Below, piece by piece: positions 52,191-62,756 of a stretch of 64,000 bases of DNA. Below the pieces are notes generated by a model. It did not search any database, had not been told where the DNA came from, and was given only the letters and a program-made list of their open reading frames with translations. The DNA is from Actinacidiphila guanduensis (lineage in GTDB: Bacteria > Actinomycetota > Actinomycetes > Streptomycetales > Streptomycetaceae), in contig NZ_FNIE01000005.1 of the NCBI RefSeq assembly GCF_900103985.1, forward strand, positions 1-64,000. The letters are read 5' to 3'. Made by a program: the position numbers and the translations under genes. Position 1 is the stretch's first letter; each line of letters starts with the position of its first letter.

Positions 52191-52435
52191 TCCCTTGTGA
52201 CCATGCCTTGTTGCGCGGGGCCGTCGGTCCCGGGCGGCGCCGCGGGGGTGGTGTGACGTATCTGCGCCAGTGCGGCGGGAGGGTCGCCGGATGCCGGGCG
52301 TTCACGCTGGGCGAACAAATCTGCCCCGGATGGAGGAACGCAAAGTGGCTTCCGTGTGTCATGGCAGAGAGCCCACGCCGCCGAAGCGGCACGGCGGTCC
52401 CGCCCTGCGGTGCCGGGCGGGGGAGGGTTCCCTGC

Positions 52436-53062
52436 TCAGCGCCCCGCGGGGTCCAGCAGGGTGCAGGCCGTACGGATGTCGGCGGTCACCTGCTCGACGT
52501 CGGCCCGCTGCGCGAGCCAGGCGACGAGCCCCGCGTGCCAGGTGTGCTCGATCACCCGGATGGCGCACACCTGCTCCGGTGTCGGCTCGCCGTCCGCCCG
52601 CAGCGCCCGCGCGCCCATCGCCTCCAGGACGATCGCCCTGGTCAGCCGGGACACCGCGGTCACCTCGTCCCGTACCGAGCGGTCGCCGAAGATCACCGCG
52701 CGCACCATCGCGTCGGCCAGCAGCGGTTCGCGCTGCAGCGCGCGGAACGCCCGCAGCAGGGTCTCGGCGACCCGGGCGCCGGGCGCCTCGGCGGCCGGCG
52801 GGCGGGTCCGCAGCGTGGTCTGCAACTGCACGAGCTGGTCCTCCATCACCGCGACCAGCAGGTGGATCTTGGAGGGGAAATAGCGGTAGAGGGTGCCCAG
52901 CGCGACCTGCGAGTGCTCGGCGACCTCCCGCATCTGCACCGCGTCGAAGCCGCCGCCGCAGGCCAGCCGAGTGCTCGCGGCCAGGATGCGCCGCCGCCGG
53001 GCCTCCTGCCGCGCGCTCAGCGGCGCCACCCGCGCCGCCGGCGCCGCCTGATCCGTGCTCAT
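52436..53062 (-). CDS. TetR family regulator, KstR-like
   Basis: A 208-aa TetR protein. The N-terminal helix-turn-helix (RRILAASTRLA; VQMREVAEHSQVALGTLYRYFPSK) strongly resembles KstR, the mycobacterial repressor of sterol catabolism; the ligand domain is more diverged. ATG 53062 is chosen for the GGTGAG upstream. It is divergent from the glycosyltransferase operon. The shared gap holds a KstR-type half-palindromic box, so it probably controls that operon. Confidence 0.85.
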   Translation of the reverse strand: MSTDQAAPAARVAPLSARQEARRRRILAASTRLACGGGFDAVQMREVAEHSQVALGTLYRYFPSKIHLLVAVMEDQLVQLQTTLRTRPPAAEAPGARVAETLLRAFRALQREPLLADAMVRAVIFGDRSVRDEVTAVSRLTRAIVLEAMGARALRADGEPTPEQVCAIRVIEHTWHAGLVAWLAQRADVEQVTADIRTACTLLDPAGR

Positions 53063-53161
53063 CGCCCGCTCACCTGTCCGACCCCGCGTTGCGCATACAG
53101 CGTGGATACACGCTTCCGGCCCTCGCGCGCGCCCCCCGCGCACCCTCTGTACCATCAAGTC

Positions 53162-53175
53162 TGAAACTTGTTCTA
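53162..53175. promoter_or_regulatory. KstR-type operator candidate
   Basis: On the minus strand the bases read TAGAACAAGTTTCA, matching TnnAACnnGTTnnA, the core of published KstR sites. It lies between the divergent tetR and glycosyltransferase genes, within a locally AT-rich segment. Confidence 0.6.
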
Positions 53176-53228
53176 GATTAGCGCGACCGGTTACGCTCCG
53201 GCTCAATCGCAGCGAGAAGGGGGCCGGA

Positions 53229-54599
53229 GTGACCTCACAGGCCAGGCCGCTACGGATCGCGCTGCTCACCTACAAGGGCAATCCCTTCTGCGGTGGCCAG
53301 GGCGTCTACGTACGGCACCTGTCCCGCGAACTGGCCGTCCTCGGGCACAGCGTCGAGGTGATCGGCGCCCAGCCCTACCCCGTGCTCGACTCCCTCGGCG
53401 CCGGCGTCACCCTCACCGAACTGCCCAGCCTCGACCTCTACCGGCAGCCCGACCCCTTCCGCACCCCGCACCGCTCGGAGTACCGGGACTGGATCGACGC
53501 CCTGGAGGTCGCCACCATGTGGACCGGCGGCTTCCCCGAGCCGCTCACCTTCAGCCTGCGCGCCCGCCGCCATCTGGCCGCCCGCCGCGGCGACTTCGAC
53601 GTCGTGCACGACAACCAGACGCTCGGCTACGGCCTGCTCGGCCTGCCGCTGCCGCTGGTCACCACGATCCACCACCCCATCACCGTGGACCGCCGGCTGG
53701 AGCTGGCGGCGGCCGCCACCCGCGGCCGCCGCGCCTCCATCCGCCGCTGGTACGCCTTCACCCGCATGCAGAAGCGGGTGGCCCGGCGGCTGCCGTCGGT
53801 CCTCACCGTCTCCGGCTCCTCGCGCGACGAGATCGTCGCCGACCTCGGGGTGCGCCCCGAGCGCATCCACACCGTGCCGATCGGCGCCGACGCCCGGCTG
53901 TTCGCCCCCGACCCCGCCGTCCCGGAGGTGCCCGGCCGCATCGTCACCACCTCCAGCGCCGACGTGCCGCTCAAGGGCCTGGTCTTCCTCGTCGAGGCGC
54001 TGGCGAAGGTCCGTGTCCAGCGGCCCGAGGCGCACCTGGTGGTCGTCGGCAAGCGGCCCGAGGAGGGCCCGGTCGCCCGCGCGCTCGCCGACTTCGGCCT
54101 GGCCGGCGCCGTCGACTTCGTCAAGGGCATCAGCGACCAGGAGCTGGTCGACCTGATCCGCAGCGCCCAGGTCGCCTGCGTGCCCTCGCTCTACGAGGGC
54201 TTCTCGCTGCCCGCCGCCGAGGCCATGGCCACCGGCACCCCGCTGCTGGCCACGACCGGCGGCGCCATACCCGAGGTGGCCGGGCCCGACGGCCGCACCT
54301 GCCTCGCGGTGCCGCCCGGCGACGCCGGCGCCCTGGCCGCGGGGCTCGAACGCCTGCTGGACGACGCGGAGTTGCGCGCCCGCCTGGGCGCCGCCGGACG
54401 CGAGCGGGTGCTCGCCCGCTTCACCTGGGCGCGGGCCGCCGAGGCCACCGCCGAGCAGTACCGGGCGGCGATCGCCGAGCAGGCCCGCCCCGGGCGCCTG
54501 CCCGCCGCCGGGCCGGCGCCGGCCGCGCCCGTACGCACCGCCGCCCCGGCCGTGCCGCCCGCCGCAGAACCCGGACGTCCCGTGGGGAGCAACCGCTGA
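53229..54599 (+). CDS. GT4-family glycosyltransferase
   Basis: A 456-aa retaining glycosyltransferase with two Rossmann domains. The N-terminal acceptor part shows NPFCGGQGVYVRHLSREL. The C-terminal donor part has SLYEGFSLPAAEAMATGTPLLAT, the E-x7-E motif of GT4 enzymes, and a late GGAIPEV loop. A Pro/Ala-rich tail follows residue 420. The donor is a nucleotide sugar; the acceptor is unknown. GTG 53229 follows AAGGGGG. It is first of three coupled genes. Confidence 0.88.
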   Translation: MTSQARPLRIALLTYKGNPFCGGQGVYVRHLSRELAVLGHSVEVIGAQPYPVLDSLGAGVTLTELPSLDLYRQPDPFRTPHRSEYRDWIDALEVATMWTGGFPEPLTFSLRARRHLAARRGDFDVVHDNQTLGYGLLGLPLPLVTTIHHPITVDRRLELAAAATRGRRASIRRWYAFTRMQKRVARRLPSVLTVSGSSRDEIVADLGVRPERIHTVPIGADARLFAPDPAVPEVPGRIVTTSSADVPLKGLVFLVEALAKVRVQRPEAHLVVVGKRPEEGPVARALADFGLAGAVDFVKGISDQELVDLIRSAQVACVPSLYEGFSLPAAEAMATGTPLLATTGGAIPEVAGPDGRTCLAVPPGDAGALAAGLERLLDDAELRARLGAAGRERVLARFTWARAAEATAEQYRAAIAEQARPGRLPAAGPAPAAPVRTAAPAVPPAAEPGRPVGSNR

Positions 54600-55345
54600 T
54601 GCTGACCGTCGACTTCACCCGCTTCCCGCTCGCCGCCGGCGACCGCGTGCTCGACCTCGGGTGCGGCGGCGGCCGGCACGCCTTCGAGTGCTACCGGCGC
54701 GGCGCCGACGTGGTGGCGCTGGACCGCAACGGCGAGGAGATCCGCGAGGTCGCCAAGTGGTTCGCCGCGATGCGCGAGGCGGGCGAGGCCCCGGCCGGCG
54801 CCAGCGCCGTCGCCATGGAGGGCGACGCACTCCAACTGCCCTTCCCCGACGCCAGCTTCGACGTCGTCATCATCTCCGAGGTGATGGAGCACATCCCCGA
54901 CGACAAGGGCGTGCTTGCCGAGATGGTCCGGGTGCTGCGCCCCGGCGGCCGGATCGCCGTCACCGTCCCGCGCTACGGCCCGGAGAAGGTCTGCTGGGCG
55001 CTCTCCGACGCCTACCACGAGGTCGAGGGCGGCCACATCCGCATCTACAAGGGCGACGAGCTGCTGGAGCGGATGCGCGAGGCGGGCCTGAAGCCCTACG
55101 GCACCCACCACGCCCACGGCCTGCACGCCCCCTACTGGTGGATCAAGTGCGCGGTCGGCGTCGACAACGACCGGGCGCTGCCGGTGAAGCTGTACCACAA
55201 GCTGCTGGTCTGGGACATCATGAAGAAGCCGCGCGCCACCCGGCTCGCCGAGCAGGCGCTCAACCCGCTGATCGGCAAGAGCTTCGTCGCCTACGCCACC
55301 AAGCCGCACCTGCCGCGCGGGGCCGCCGTGGCGGAGCCGCAGTGA
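54599..55345 (+). CDS. SAM-dependent class I methyltransferase
   Basis: A 248-aa methyltransferase. Motif I is VLDLGCGGGRHAFE, the acidic loop VALDRN, motif II SFDVVIISEVMEHIPD, and motif III RVLRPGGRIAVTVP. The C-terminal part (HAHGLHAPYWWIKC and KLYHKLLVWDIMKKP) is characteristic but unassigned. ATG 54599 overlaps the glycosyltransferase stop (TGATG). It probably methylates the glycosylated intermediate of this operon. Confidence 0.87.
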   Translation: MLTVDFTRFPLAAGDRVLDLGCGGGRHAFECYRRGADVVALDRNGEEIREVAKWFAAMREAGEAPAGASAVAMEGDALQLPFPDASFDVVIISEVMEHIPDDKGVLAEMVRVLRPGGRIAVTVPRYGPEKVCWALSDAYHEVEGGHIRIYKGDELLERMREAGLKPYGTHHAHGLHAPYWWIKCAVGVDNDRALPVKLYHKLLVWDIMKKPRATRLAEQALNPLIGKSFVAYATKPHLPRGAAVAEPQ

Positions 55346-56427
55346 CGGCACCCAGTCCGGGCCAGGGCCGCCGCACCGGACGGCTGGCGCTGCCCGGGGT
55401 GCTCACCGCCGCGCAGGCCGCGCACACCGTCGCCGCACTGGCCGCGCTCCAGCGCACCGACGGCGCCATCCCCTGGTTCCGCGGCCACCACCTCGACCCC
55501 TGGGACCACACCGAGGCCGCCATGGCGCTGGACGCGGCCGGCGAGCACGAGCGGGCCGCCGCCGCGTACGAGTGGCTGGCCCGGCACCAGAACCCGGACG
55601 GCTCCTGGTACGCCGCCTACCAGGACGGCGACGCCGCCGACCCCACCGACCTCGGCCGCGAGACCAACTTCTGCGCCTACGTGGCCGTGGGCACCTGGCA
55701 CCACTTCCTCGCCACCGGCGACAGCGCGTTCCTGGACCGGATGTGGCCGATCGTGTACGCGGCCGTCGAGTTCGTCCTCGCCCTCCAGCAGCCCGGCGGG
55801 CAGATCGGCTGGAAGCGCGAGGCCGACGGCACCCCGGTCGCCGACGCCCTGCTCACCGGCAGCTCCTCCGTCCACCAGGCGCTGCGCTGCGCGCTGGCCG
55901 TCGCCGAGCATCGCGGGGAGCCGCAGCCCGACTGGGAGCTGGCCGCGGGCGCCCTCGGGCACGCGGTCCGCCGCCACCCCGAGCGGTTCCTCGACAAGTC
56001 CCGCTACTCCATGGACTGGTACTACCCCGTCCTGTCCGGCACCCTGCGCGGGCCGCGCGCGGTCGCCCGGATCGAGGGCGGCTGGAGCCGCTTCGTCGTC
56101 CCCGGCCGCGGGGTGCGCTGCGTCGTCCCCAACCCGTGGGTCACCGGCGGCGAGTCCGCCGAACTCGCCCTCGCCCTCTGGACGATCGGCCAGTCCGAAC
56201 GCGCGGTGCGCATCCTTGCCGACATCCAGCACCTGCGCGCGGAGGACGGCCTGTACTGGACCGGCCACGTCTACGCCGACGACGCCTTCTGGCCGGCGGA
56301 GCGCACCAGCTGGACCGCGGCGGCGCTCCTTCTCGCCGTCGCCGCGCTGTGCGGCGACGAGCCCACGCGGGCGGTCTTCCGCGCCGACGCCCTCCCCGAG
56401 GGCCTGGACGACGGCGACTGCTGTTGA
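55342..56427 (+). CDS. Terpenoid cyclase/prenyltransferase-like alpha-barrel protein
   Basis: A 361-aa protein with the (alpha/alpha)6 barrel look of the prenyltransferase/squalene-oxidase repeat or glycoside hydrolase-like group (DGAIPWFRGHHLDPWDHTEAAMAL; NPDGSWYAAYQ; ETNFCAYVAVGTWHHFL). The classical DxDD cyclase motif is absent, so it may not be a cyclase; a sugar-processing barrel is possible. GTG 55342 overlaps the methyltransferase stop (GTGA). The tail is acidic and ends DDGDCC. Confidence 0.75.
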   Translation: MTAPSPGQGRRTGRLALPGVLTAAQAAHTVAALAALQRTDGAIPWFRGHHLDPWDHTEAAMALDAAGEHERAAAAYEWLARHQNPDGSWYAAYQDGDAADPTDLGRETNFCAYVAVGTWHHFLATGDSAFLDRMWPIVYAAVEFVLALQQPGGQIGWKREADGTPVADALLTGSSSVHQALRCALAVAEHRGEPQPDWELAAGALGHAVRRHPERFLDKSRYSMDWYYPVLSGTLRGPRAVARIEGGWSRFVVPGRGVRCVVPNPWVTGGESAELALALWTIGQSERAVRILADIQHLRAEDGLYWTGHVYADDAFWPAERTSWTAAALLLAVAALCGDEPTRAVFRADALPEGLDDGDCC

Positions 56428-56598
56428 CGGCTGTTGACGGTCGCTGATCGTCGCCGGCGGTCCCGCCCCGGTCCGCCCCGGTCCGCCGCGGGGCCGGCCT
56501 GGGCGCCGGTGTCGGACCCCGCGGATATGTTTCCTCCGAGACGACGCCCCCGCGGCCCGCGGGAAGCGCCGAACGCACGTATCGAGAGGGCCACTTCG

Positions 56599-57048
56599 TT
56601 GACCAGCCTCCCCCAGACGAGCAGCACCCTGCTGATCCGCACCGACTTCTCCGACCAGGCCGCCTGGCAGGCCCTGCGGACGGCGGTCACCGCGCCGAAC
56701 GAGGACGAATTCCTCGCGGACCTCCACTTCGTGGACGACCCCGCCTACGGCGACCTGACGCCCGAGCAGATCGTCGCCCTGGCCCCCGAGCATGACCGCC
56801 TGCTGATCCTCGCCGACAAGACCGCCCTCACCGCCCCCGACATGCCGCTGCTGGCCGTCCTGCGCCACAGGGAGTACGACGACGGGGGAGAGGGCGAGGA
56901 GGAGGGCGCCGACCGTCCGGCGCACGAGGAACTGCGGGTCATAGCCGAGGAGTTGTGGTCGATCGAGAACAACATCTCGCTGGCCAACATGGACTGGGAG
57001 GAGTTCGTCGACGCCGCGGACGAGGACGGCGTCTTCCGCGGCTTCTGA
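56599..57048 (+). CDS. DUF6924-like small acidic protein
   Basis: A 149-aa acidic protein (LLIRTDFSDQAAWQALRTAV; FVDDPAYGDLTPEQIVAL; ending SIENNISLANMDWEEFVDAADEDGVFRGF). The family is actinobacterial and of unknown role. TTG 56599 has GAGAGGG 8 nt upstream and suits the family start; ATG 56527 would add 24 atypical residues. A Gly/Glu-rich loop near residue 100 is probably flexible. Confidence 0.7.
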   Translation: MTSLPQTSSTLLIRTDFSDQAAWQALRTAVTAPNEDEFLADLHFVDDPAYGDLTPEQIVALAPEHDRLLILADKTALTAPDMPLLAVLRHREYDDGGEGEEEGADRPAHEELRVIAEELWSIENNISLANMDWEEFVDAADEDGVFRGF

Positions 57049-57119
57049 CCCGGGACCCGAGGAGCGCGGGGCCGCGGCGCCCGCACAGCCCGGGCTGGCC
57101 CGCCCCCTACGCTGGAGGG

Positions 57120-57740
57120 ATGGATGGTGGGAAGGGCGTGCGGGTGCTGCTGGCCGAGGACCAGGGGATGATGCGGGGGGCGCTCGCGCTGCTGCTGGAC
57201 CTGGAGGACGACATCGAGGTCGTCGCCCAAGTGGGGGCCGGGGACAGGATCGTCGCCGAGGCGCTGGCCGCGCGGCCGGACGTGGCGCTGCTGGACATCG
57301 AACTGCCCGGCCGCAGCGGGCTGGACGCAGCCGCCGAACTGTACGAGAAGCTGCCCGAGTGCCGGGTGCTGATCCTGACGACCTTCGGCCGGCCGGGATA
57401 CCTGCGGCGGGCGATGGAGGCCGGGGCCGCCGGGTTCCTCGTGAAGGACGGCTCCGTGGAGGAGCTGGCGGGGGCGATCCGGCGGGTGCTGCGAGGGGAG
57501 CGGGTGATCGACCCGGCCCTGGCGGCGGCCGCCTTGAGCGCGGGGCCCAACCCGCTGACCCCGCGCGAGCAGGACGTCCTCAACGCCGCCGCGGACGGCG
57601 CCACGGTCGCCGACATCGCGGCCCGCGTCTTCCTCTCGGAGTCCACCGTCCGCAACTACCTGTCCGCGGCGATCGGCAAGACCTCCACCCGCAACCGCAT
57701 GGAGGCCGTCCGCGCCGCCCGCCGCAACGGCTGGCTGTAG
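57120..57740 (+). CDS. NarL/DesR-type response regulator without an adjacent kinase
   Basis: A 206-aa regulator. The receiver domain has the acidic pair in LLAEDQ, phospho-acceptor Asp59 in VALLDIELPG, and Lys in GFLVKDGS. The LuxR-type helix-turn-helix is at the C-terminus (LTPREQDVLNAAADGATVADIAARVFLSESTVRNYLS in substance). ATG 57120 has TACGCT ending 6 nt upstream, so it is probably leaderless. Its usual partner would be a DesK-type histidine kinase next door; none is adjacent. Confidence 0.9.
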   Translation: MDGGKGVRVLLAEDQGMMRGALALLLDLEDDIEVVAQVGAGDRIVAEALAARPDVALLDIELPGRSGLDAAAELYEKLPECRVLILTTFGRPGYLRRAMEAGAAGFLVKDGSVEELAGAIRRVLRGERVIDPALAAAALSAGPNPLTPREQDVLNAAADGATVADIAARVFLSESTVRNYLSAAIGKTSTRNRMEAVRAARRNGWL

Positions 57741-57788
57741 GGCCGGCCGCAGGTGCGGAACGGCCCCCGTAGGAACGCTTCGTTTTCG

Positions 57789-60087
<2,299 letters not shown>

Positions 60088-60090
<3 letters not shown>

Positions 60091-60135
60091 TCGCCTGATC
60101 GCCTGATCGCCTGATCGCCTGATCGCCTGATCGCC
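60088..60135 (+). repeat. Six perfect tandem copies of TGATCGCC
   Basis: Units run without a break from 60088 to 60135. The first TGA is the stop codon of the methyltransferase gene. The repeat is a microsatellite in a 191-bp gap before the amidase gene. Each unit carries a GATC. Confidence 0.95.
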
Positions 60136-60281
60136 GTCAGCGTCGGAACCGGACCGCGGCCGTAGCAGTCCGGTGGCCTTCCCGGCACCCCGGCACGACG
60201 GCGCTCGGTGGTGATCCTGTTGCGGACCCGTAGCACGTACGCCGGGTGCGCGGCGGCAGCCGCGGCCGATAGAGTCGCGGC

Positions 60282-61220
60282 GTGTTCAGCAACGAGTCAC
60301 ACGGGGGCGGTCGTGGCGGCGGGCTCGCCGCAGCGGCCGTGGTGGCGACGGCGGTACTCCTGGGCGGCTGCGGGACAGCGGGCTCGGACTCCGGCGGAGC
60401 GGCCAGGGACGGCGGGAGCGCCGGGGGCACCAGCAGTGCGCCGGCGACCCGTACCCCGGGGGCGACATCGAGTCCCCCGGGCGGCACTCCCTCGGCGACC
60501 GCGTCCGCTGAAACGCTTCCCCTGGCCGGGAGGACGGTCGTGCTCGACCCCGGGCACAACCCGACGAACTACTTGCACACCAAGGAGATCAACCGCCTGG
60601 TCGGCATCGGCACGAACCGCAAGGCGTGCGACACCACGGGCACGGAGACCGACAGCGGCTACGCCGAGGCCTCCTACACCCTGGACGTCTCACGCCGGGT
60701 GCGGGCCCTGCTGACCGCCCGCGGCGCGAAGGTCGTGCTCACCCAGGACGGCGACCGCCCGTACGGCCCCTGTGTCGACGAGCGGGCCCGGATCGGCAAC
60801 CAGGCGCACGCGGACGCGGCGCTGTCCATCCACGCCGACGGGGCGCCCGCGGCCGACCGTGGCTTCCACGTGATCGCGCCGAAGTCGCTGCACGCGGGAG
60901 CAGCCGACACCCGGGCGATCGCCGCGCCCTCGCTGCGCCTGGCAACCACCTTGCGTGCGCACTTCAAGGACGCGACCGGTGAGCCGTTCGCCGACTACCT
61001 CGGCGGCGGGAAGGGGTTGATGGTCCGGGGCGACCTGGGCGGCCTCAACCTGTCGATCGTGCCGAAGGCGTTCATCGAGTGCGGCAACATGCGCAACAGC
61101 CAGGACGCCGCGGAGTTGACGGATCCGAAGTGGCGGCAGCGCGCCGCCCTGGGGATCGCCGACGGACTCACCGCTTTTCTCGAGGGTTCCTCCCAGGGCT
61201 CTGCCGGCGGGAAGAGGTGA
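60282..61220 (+). CDS. Lipoprotein N-acetylmuramoyl-L-alanine amidase (Amidase_3)
   Basis: A 312-aa exported lipoprotein. The signal ends in the lipobox LLGGC, then a Gly/Ser/Pro/Thr linker to about residue 80. The Amidase_3 domain has Zn ligands in LDPGHN (His), a Glu within the AEASYTLD region, and SIHADG (His), plus the catalytic Glu in IECGN. It cleaves the amide bond between muramic acid and the stem peptide, so it acts in cell-wall remodelling. GTG 60282 has TAGAGT ending 6 nt upstream, a leaderless start. Confidence 0.9.
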   Translation: MFSNESHGGGRGGGLAAAAVVATAVLLGGCGTAGSDSGGAARDGGSAGGTSSAPATRTPGATSSPPGGTPSATASAETLPLAGRTVVLDPGHNPTNYLHTKEINRLVGIGTNRKACDTTGTETDSGYAEASYTLDVSRRVRALLTARGAKVVLTQDGDRPYGPCVDERARIGNQAHADAALSIHADGAPAADRGFHVIAPKSLHAGAADTRAIAAPSLRLATTLRAHFKDATGEPFADYLGGGKGLMVRGDLGGLNLSIVPKAFIECGNMRNSQDAAELTDPKWRQRAALGIADGLTAFLEGSSQGSAGGKR

Positions 61221-61370
61221 CAGGGCTGTAGCAGTCAGGTATGGATCGTGCAGCAATGCGCATACCCGGCACCCGGCCGAAGATCACACCCGTACGATGG
61301 GGCACCGCTTTCCGCCCCACCGCACGACGGCAAACGAACCGCAAGCGAACTGCAAAGGACAGGACCCGAC

Positions 61371-62213
61371 GTGAACATCCGCTCCCTGACCCGAGGAGAC
61401 GGCGCGGTGATCGGAGCAGCGGTGCTGCTGCTGATCGCCTCGTTCCTGCCGTTCTTCAGCGTCGACATCCCGAACTTCGGCGGTGGCAGCTCGTCGCACT
61501 CCGAGAACCTCTGGCACTCCGAGCTGTTCCCGACGCTGCCCTCGGTGACGCTGGCCGCGATCGTCGCGGCCGTCGCGGTGGTCCTGGCCCGTGCCCCGCA
61601 GTTCGCCGGCAAGCACGTGATCGGCCTGACGCTGGAGCAGTGGACGGTCGCGCTGTCCGTCTTCGTCGGCTGGACCGCCCTGTGGGCGACGCTCTTCAAC
61701 AACCAGGACGGCGTGTCCAAGGGTGCGGGTGCCTGGCTGACGCTGATCTTCGGCCTCGCGCTGGCCGTCGTCGCCGTGCTGTCCAACCGGCTGCCGGCGC
61801 TGAAGGCCCCGCTGCTCGGCGCCCCCGCGCAGCCGCAGCCCTACGGCATGGGCGCCCCCCAGCCCTACGGTGTGACCCCGCCGCAGGCCGGCTACGGCTA
61901 CCCGGGCGGCGCGCAGTCCGTGGACCCGGCGTACGGCGGCGCCCCGGCGCCCCAGCCCCCGTACGGCGGTGCGCAGGTGGCCGCGACGCCGACACAGGCC
62001 GCGACGCCGTCGGCCGACTTCAGCGCGTTCTGGTTCGCGGTGCCGGTGCCGCGCCCGCTGTTCGCCGAGGACGGCAGCGGCGCGCAGATCGCCGAACTCA
62101 CCCCTGGTACGTGGTACTTGGCGGTCGACCAGCGCGGGCAGGCGCTGGTCGCGCAGACGCAGGACGGTCGGCGCGGCGTGCTGCAGGACAGTAGCGGGAT
62201 CCAGCGCGGCTGA
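61371..62213 (+). CDS. DUF5336-like membrane protein with Pro/Tyr/Gly-rich tail
   Basis: A 280-aa protein. Four hydrophobic helices lie in residues 12-145 (VIGAAVLLLIASFLPFFSVDI; VTLAAIVAAVAVVLA; LSVFVGWTALWATLF; GAWLTLIFGLALAVVAVLS). A Pro/Gly/Tyr-rich tail with YGxxP repeats follows, then a folded C-terminal segment of about 60 residues ending DSSGIQRG. GTG 61371 follows AAAGGAC. Function unknown. The C-terminal segment's WFAVPVPRPL and ELTPGTWYLAVDQ look like a small beta domain (SH3-like). Confidence 0.7.
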   Translation: MNIRSLTRGDGAVIGAAVLLLIASFLPFFSVDIPNFGGGSSSHSENLWHSELFPTLPSVTLAAIVAAVAVVLARAPQFAGKHVIGLTLEQWTVALSVFVGWTALWATLFNNQDGVSKGAGAWLTLIFGLALAVVAVLSNRLPALKAPLLGAPAQPQPYGMGAPQPYGVTPPQAGYGYPGGAQSVDPAYGGAPAPQPPYGGAQVAATPTQAATPSADFSAFWFAVPVPRPLFAEDGSGAQIAELTPGTWYLAVDQRGQALVAQTQDGRRGVLQDSSGIQRG

Positions 62214-62346
62214 TTTTTTACGGGGTTGGTGGCGGTCGGTTGCCCTTCGGCTTGGGCAGCCGGCCGTTTGCCTTGTGCGGGCGGGGTACTTGGGCTTCGC
62301 CACCGGTCCGGAGGGGTGGTTGCCGCCCGCTCGGGACCGTCCAACG

Positions 62347-62391
62347 GCCTTGGCCGGTCGCGCAGTTCCTCCCCCAGAGCTTCGCCTGCAT
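62347..62391 (-). repeat. Dispersed G-rich hairpin repeat, copy 6 (inverted, shortened)
   Basis: Only the second half is kept, on the minus strand (GGCGAAGCTCTGGGGGAGGAACTGCGCGACCGGCC); the first CTGGGGG-CTCCCAG part is replaced by CTCGCCATG. It lies in the 218-bp gap between two rightward genes. The rest of this gap shows nothing recognisable. Confidence 0.7.
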
Positions 62392-62431
62392 GGCGAGGTT
62401 TTGAGTTCGTAAAGGGGGCAAGGCGGTTGGC

Positions 62432-62719
62432 ATGTCCAGACGTTACGGCGGCAACCCCGCCGCGGTGATCATCCTGGTCGCCGCAGACATCGCCTCGTTG
62501 ATCCTGATTCTGTGGATCCTCTTCTTCCTGCTCGACGCGAACCGGGCGAACGACCTGGTCAACGCCGTTCATCATGCGGCGAACTGGCTGTCCGGCTGGT
62601 CGCGCGACCTGTTCACACCCGACAACGCCGACTGGCGCACCGTGCTCAACTACGGCCTGCCCGCGGCGGTGTACCTCGTGGTCGCCCACGCGGTCGCCGG
62701 CCGGGTCAACCGGGCCTGA
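62432..62719 (+). CDS. Small membrane protein (95 aa)
   Basis: A 95-aa protein with two hydrophobic helices (AAVIILVAADIASLILILWILFFLL, residues 10-34, and YGLPAAVYLVVAHAVAGRV near the end) and a short polar middle (WLSGWSRDLFTPDNADWRTVLN). It resembles small streptomycete membrane proteins of unknown function. ATG 62432 follows AAAGGGGG. No partner gene is evident; the next gene is convergent. Confidence 0.72.
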   Translation: MSRRYGGNPAAVIILVAADIASLILILWILFFLLDANRANDLVNAVHHAANWLSGWSRDLFTPDNADWRTVLNYGLPAAVYLVVAHAVAGRVNRA

Positions 62720-62756
62720 ACCAGGGGCCGTTCACGCGGCCGCCGGTCAACTCCCG

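Noticed and set aside
53229-56427. Classical secondary-metabolite gene cluster
   Set aside because: Only three enzymes, no core synthase (PKS, NRPS, RiPP precursor) and no DxDD or DDxxD terpene cyclase motif; kept only as an operon of unknown product.
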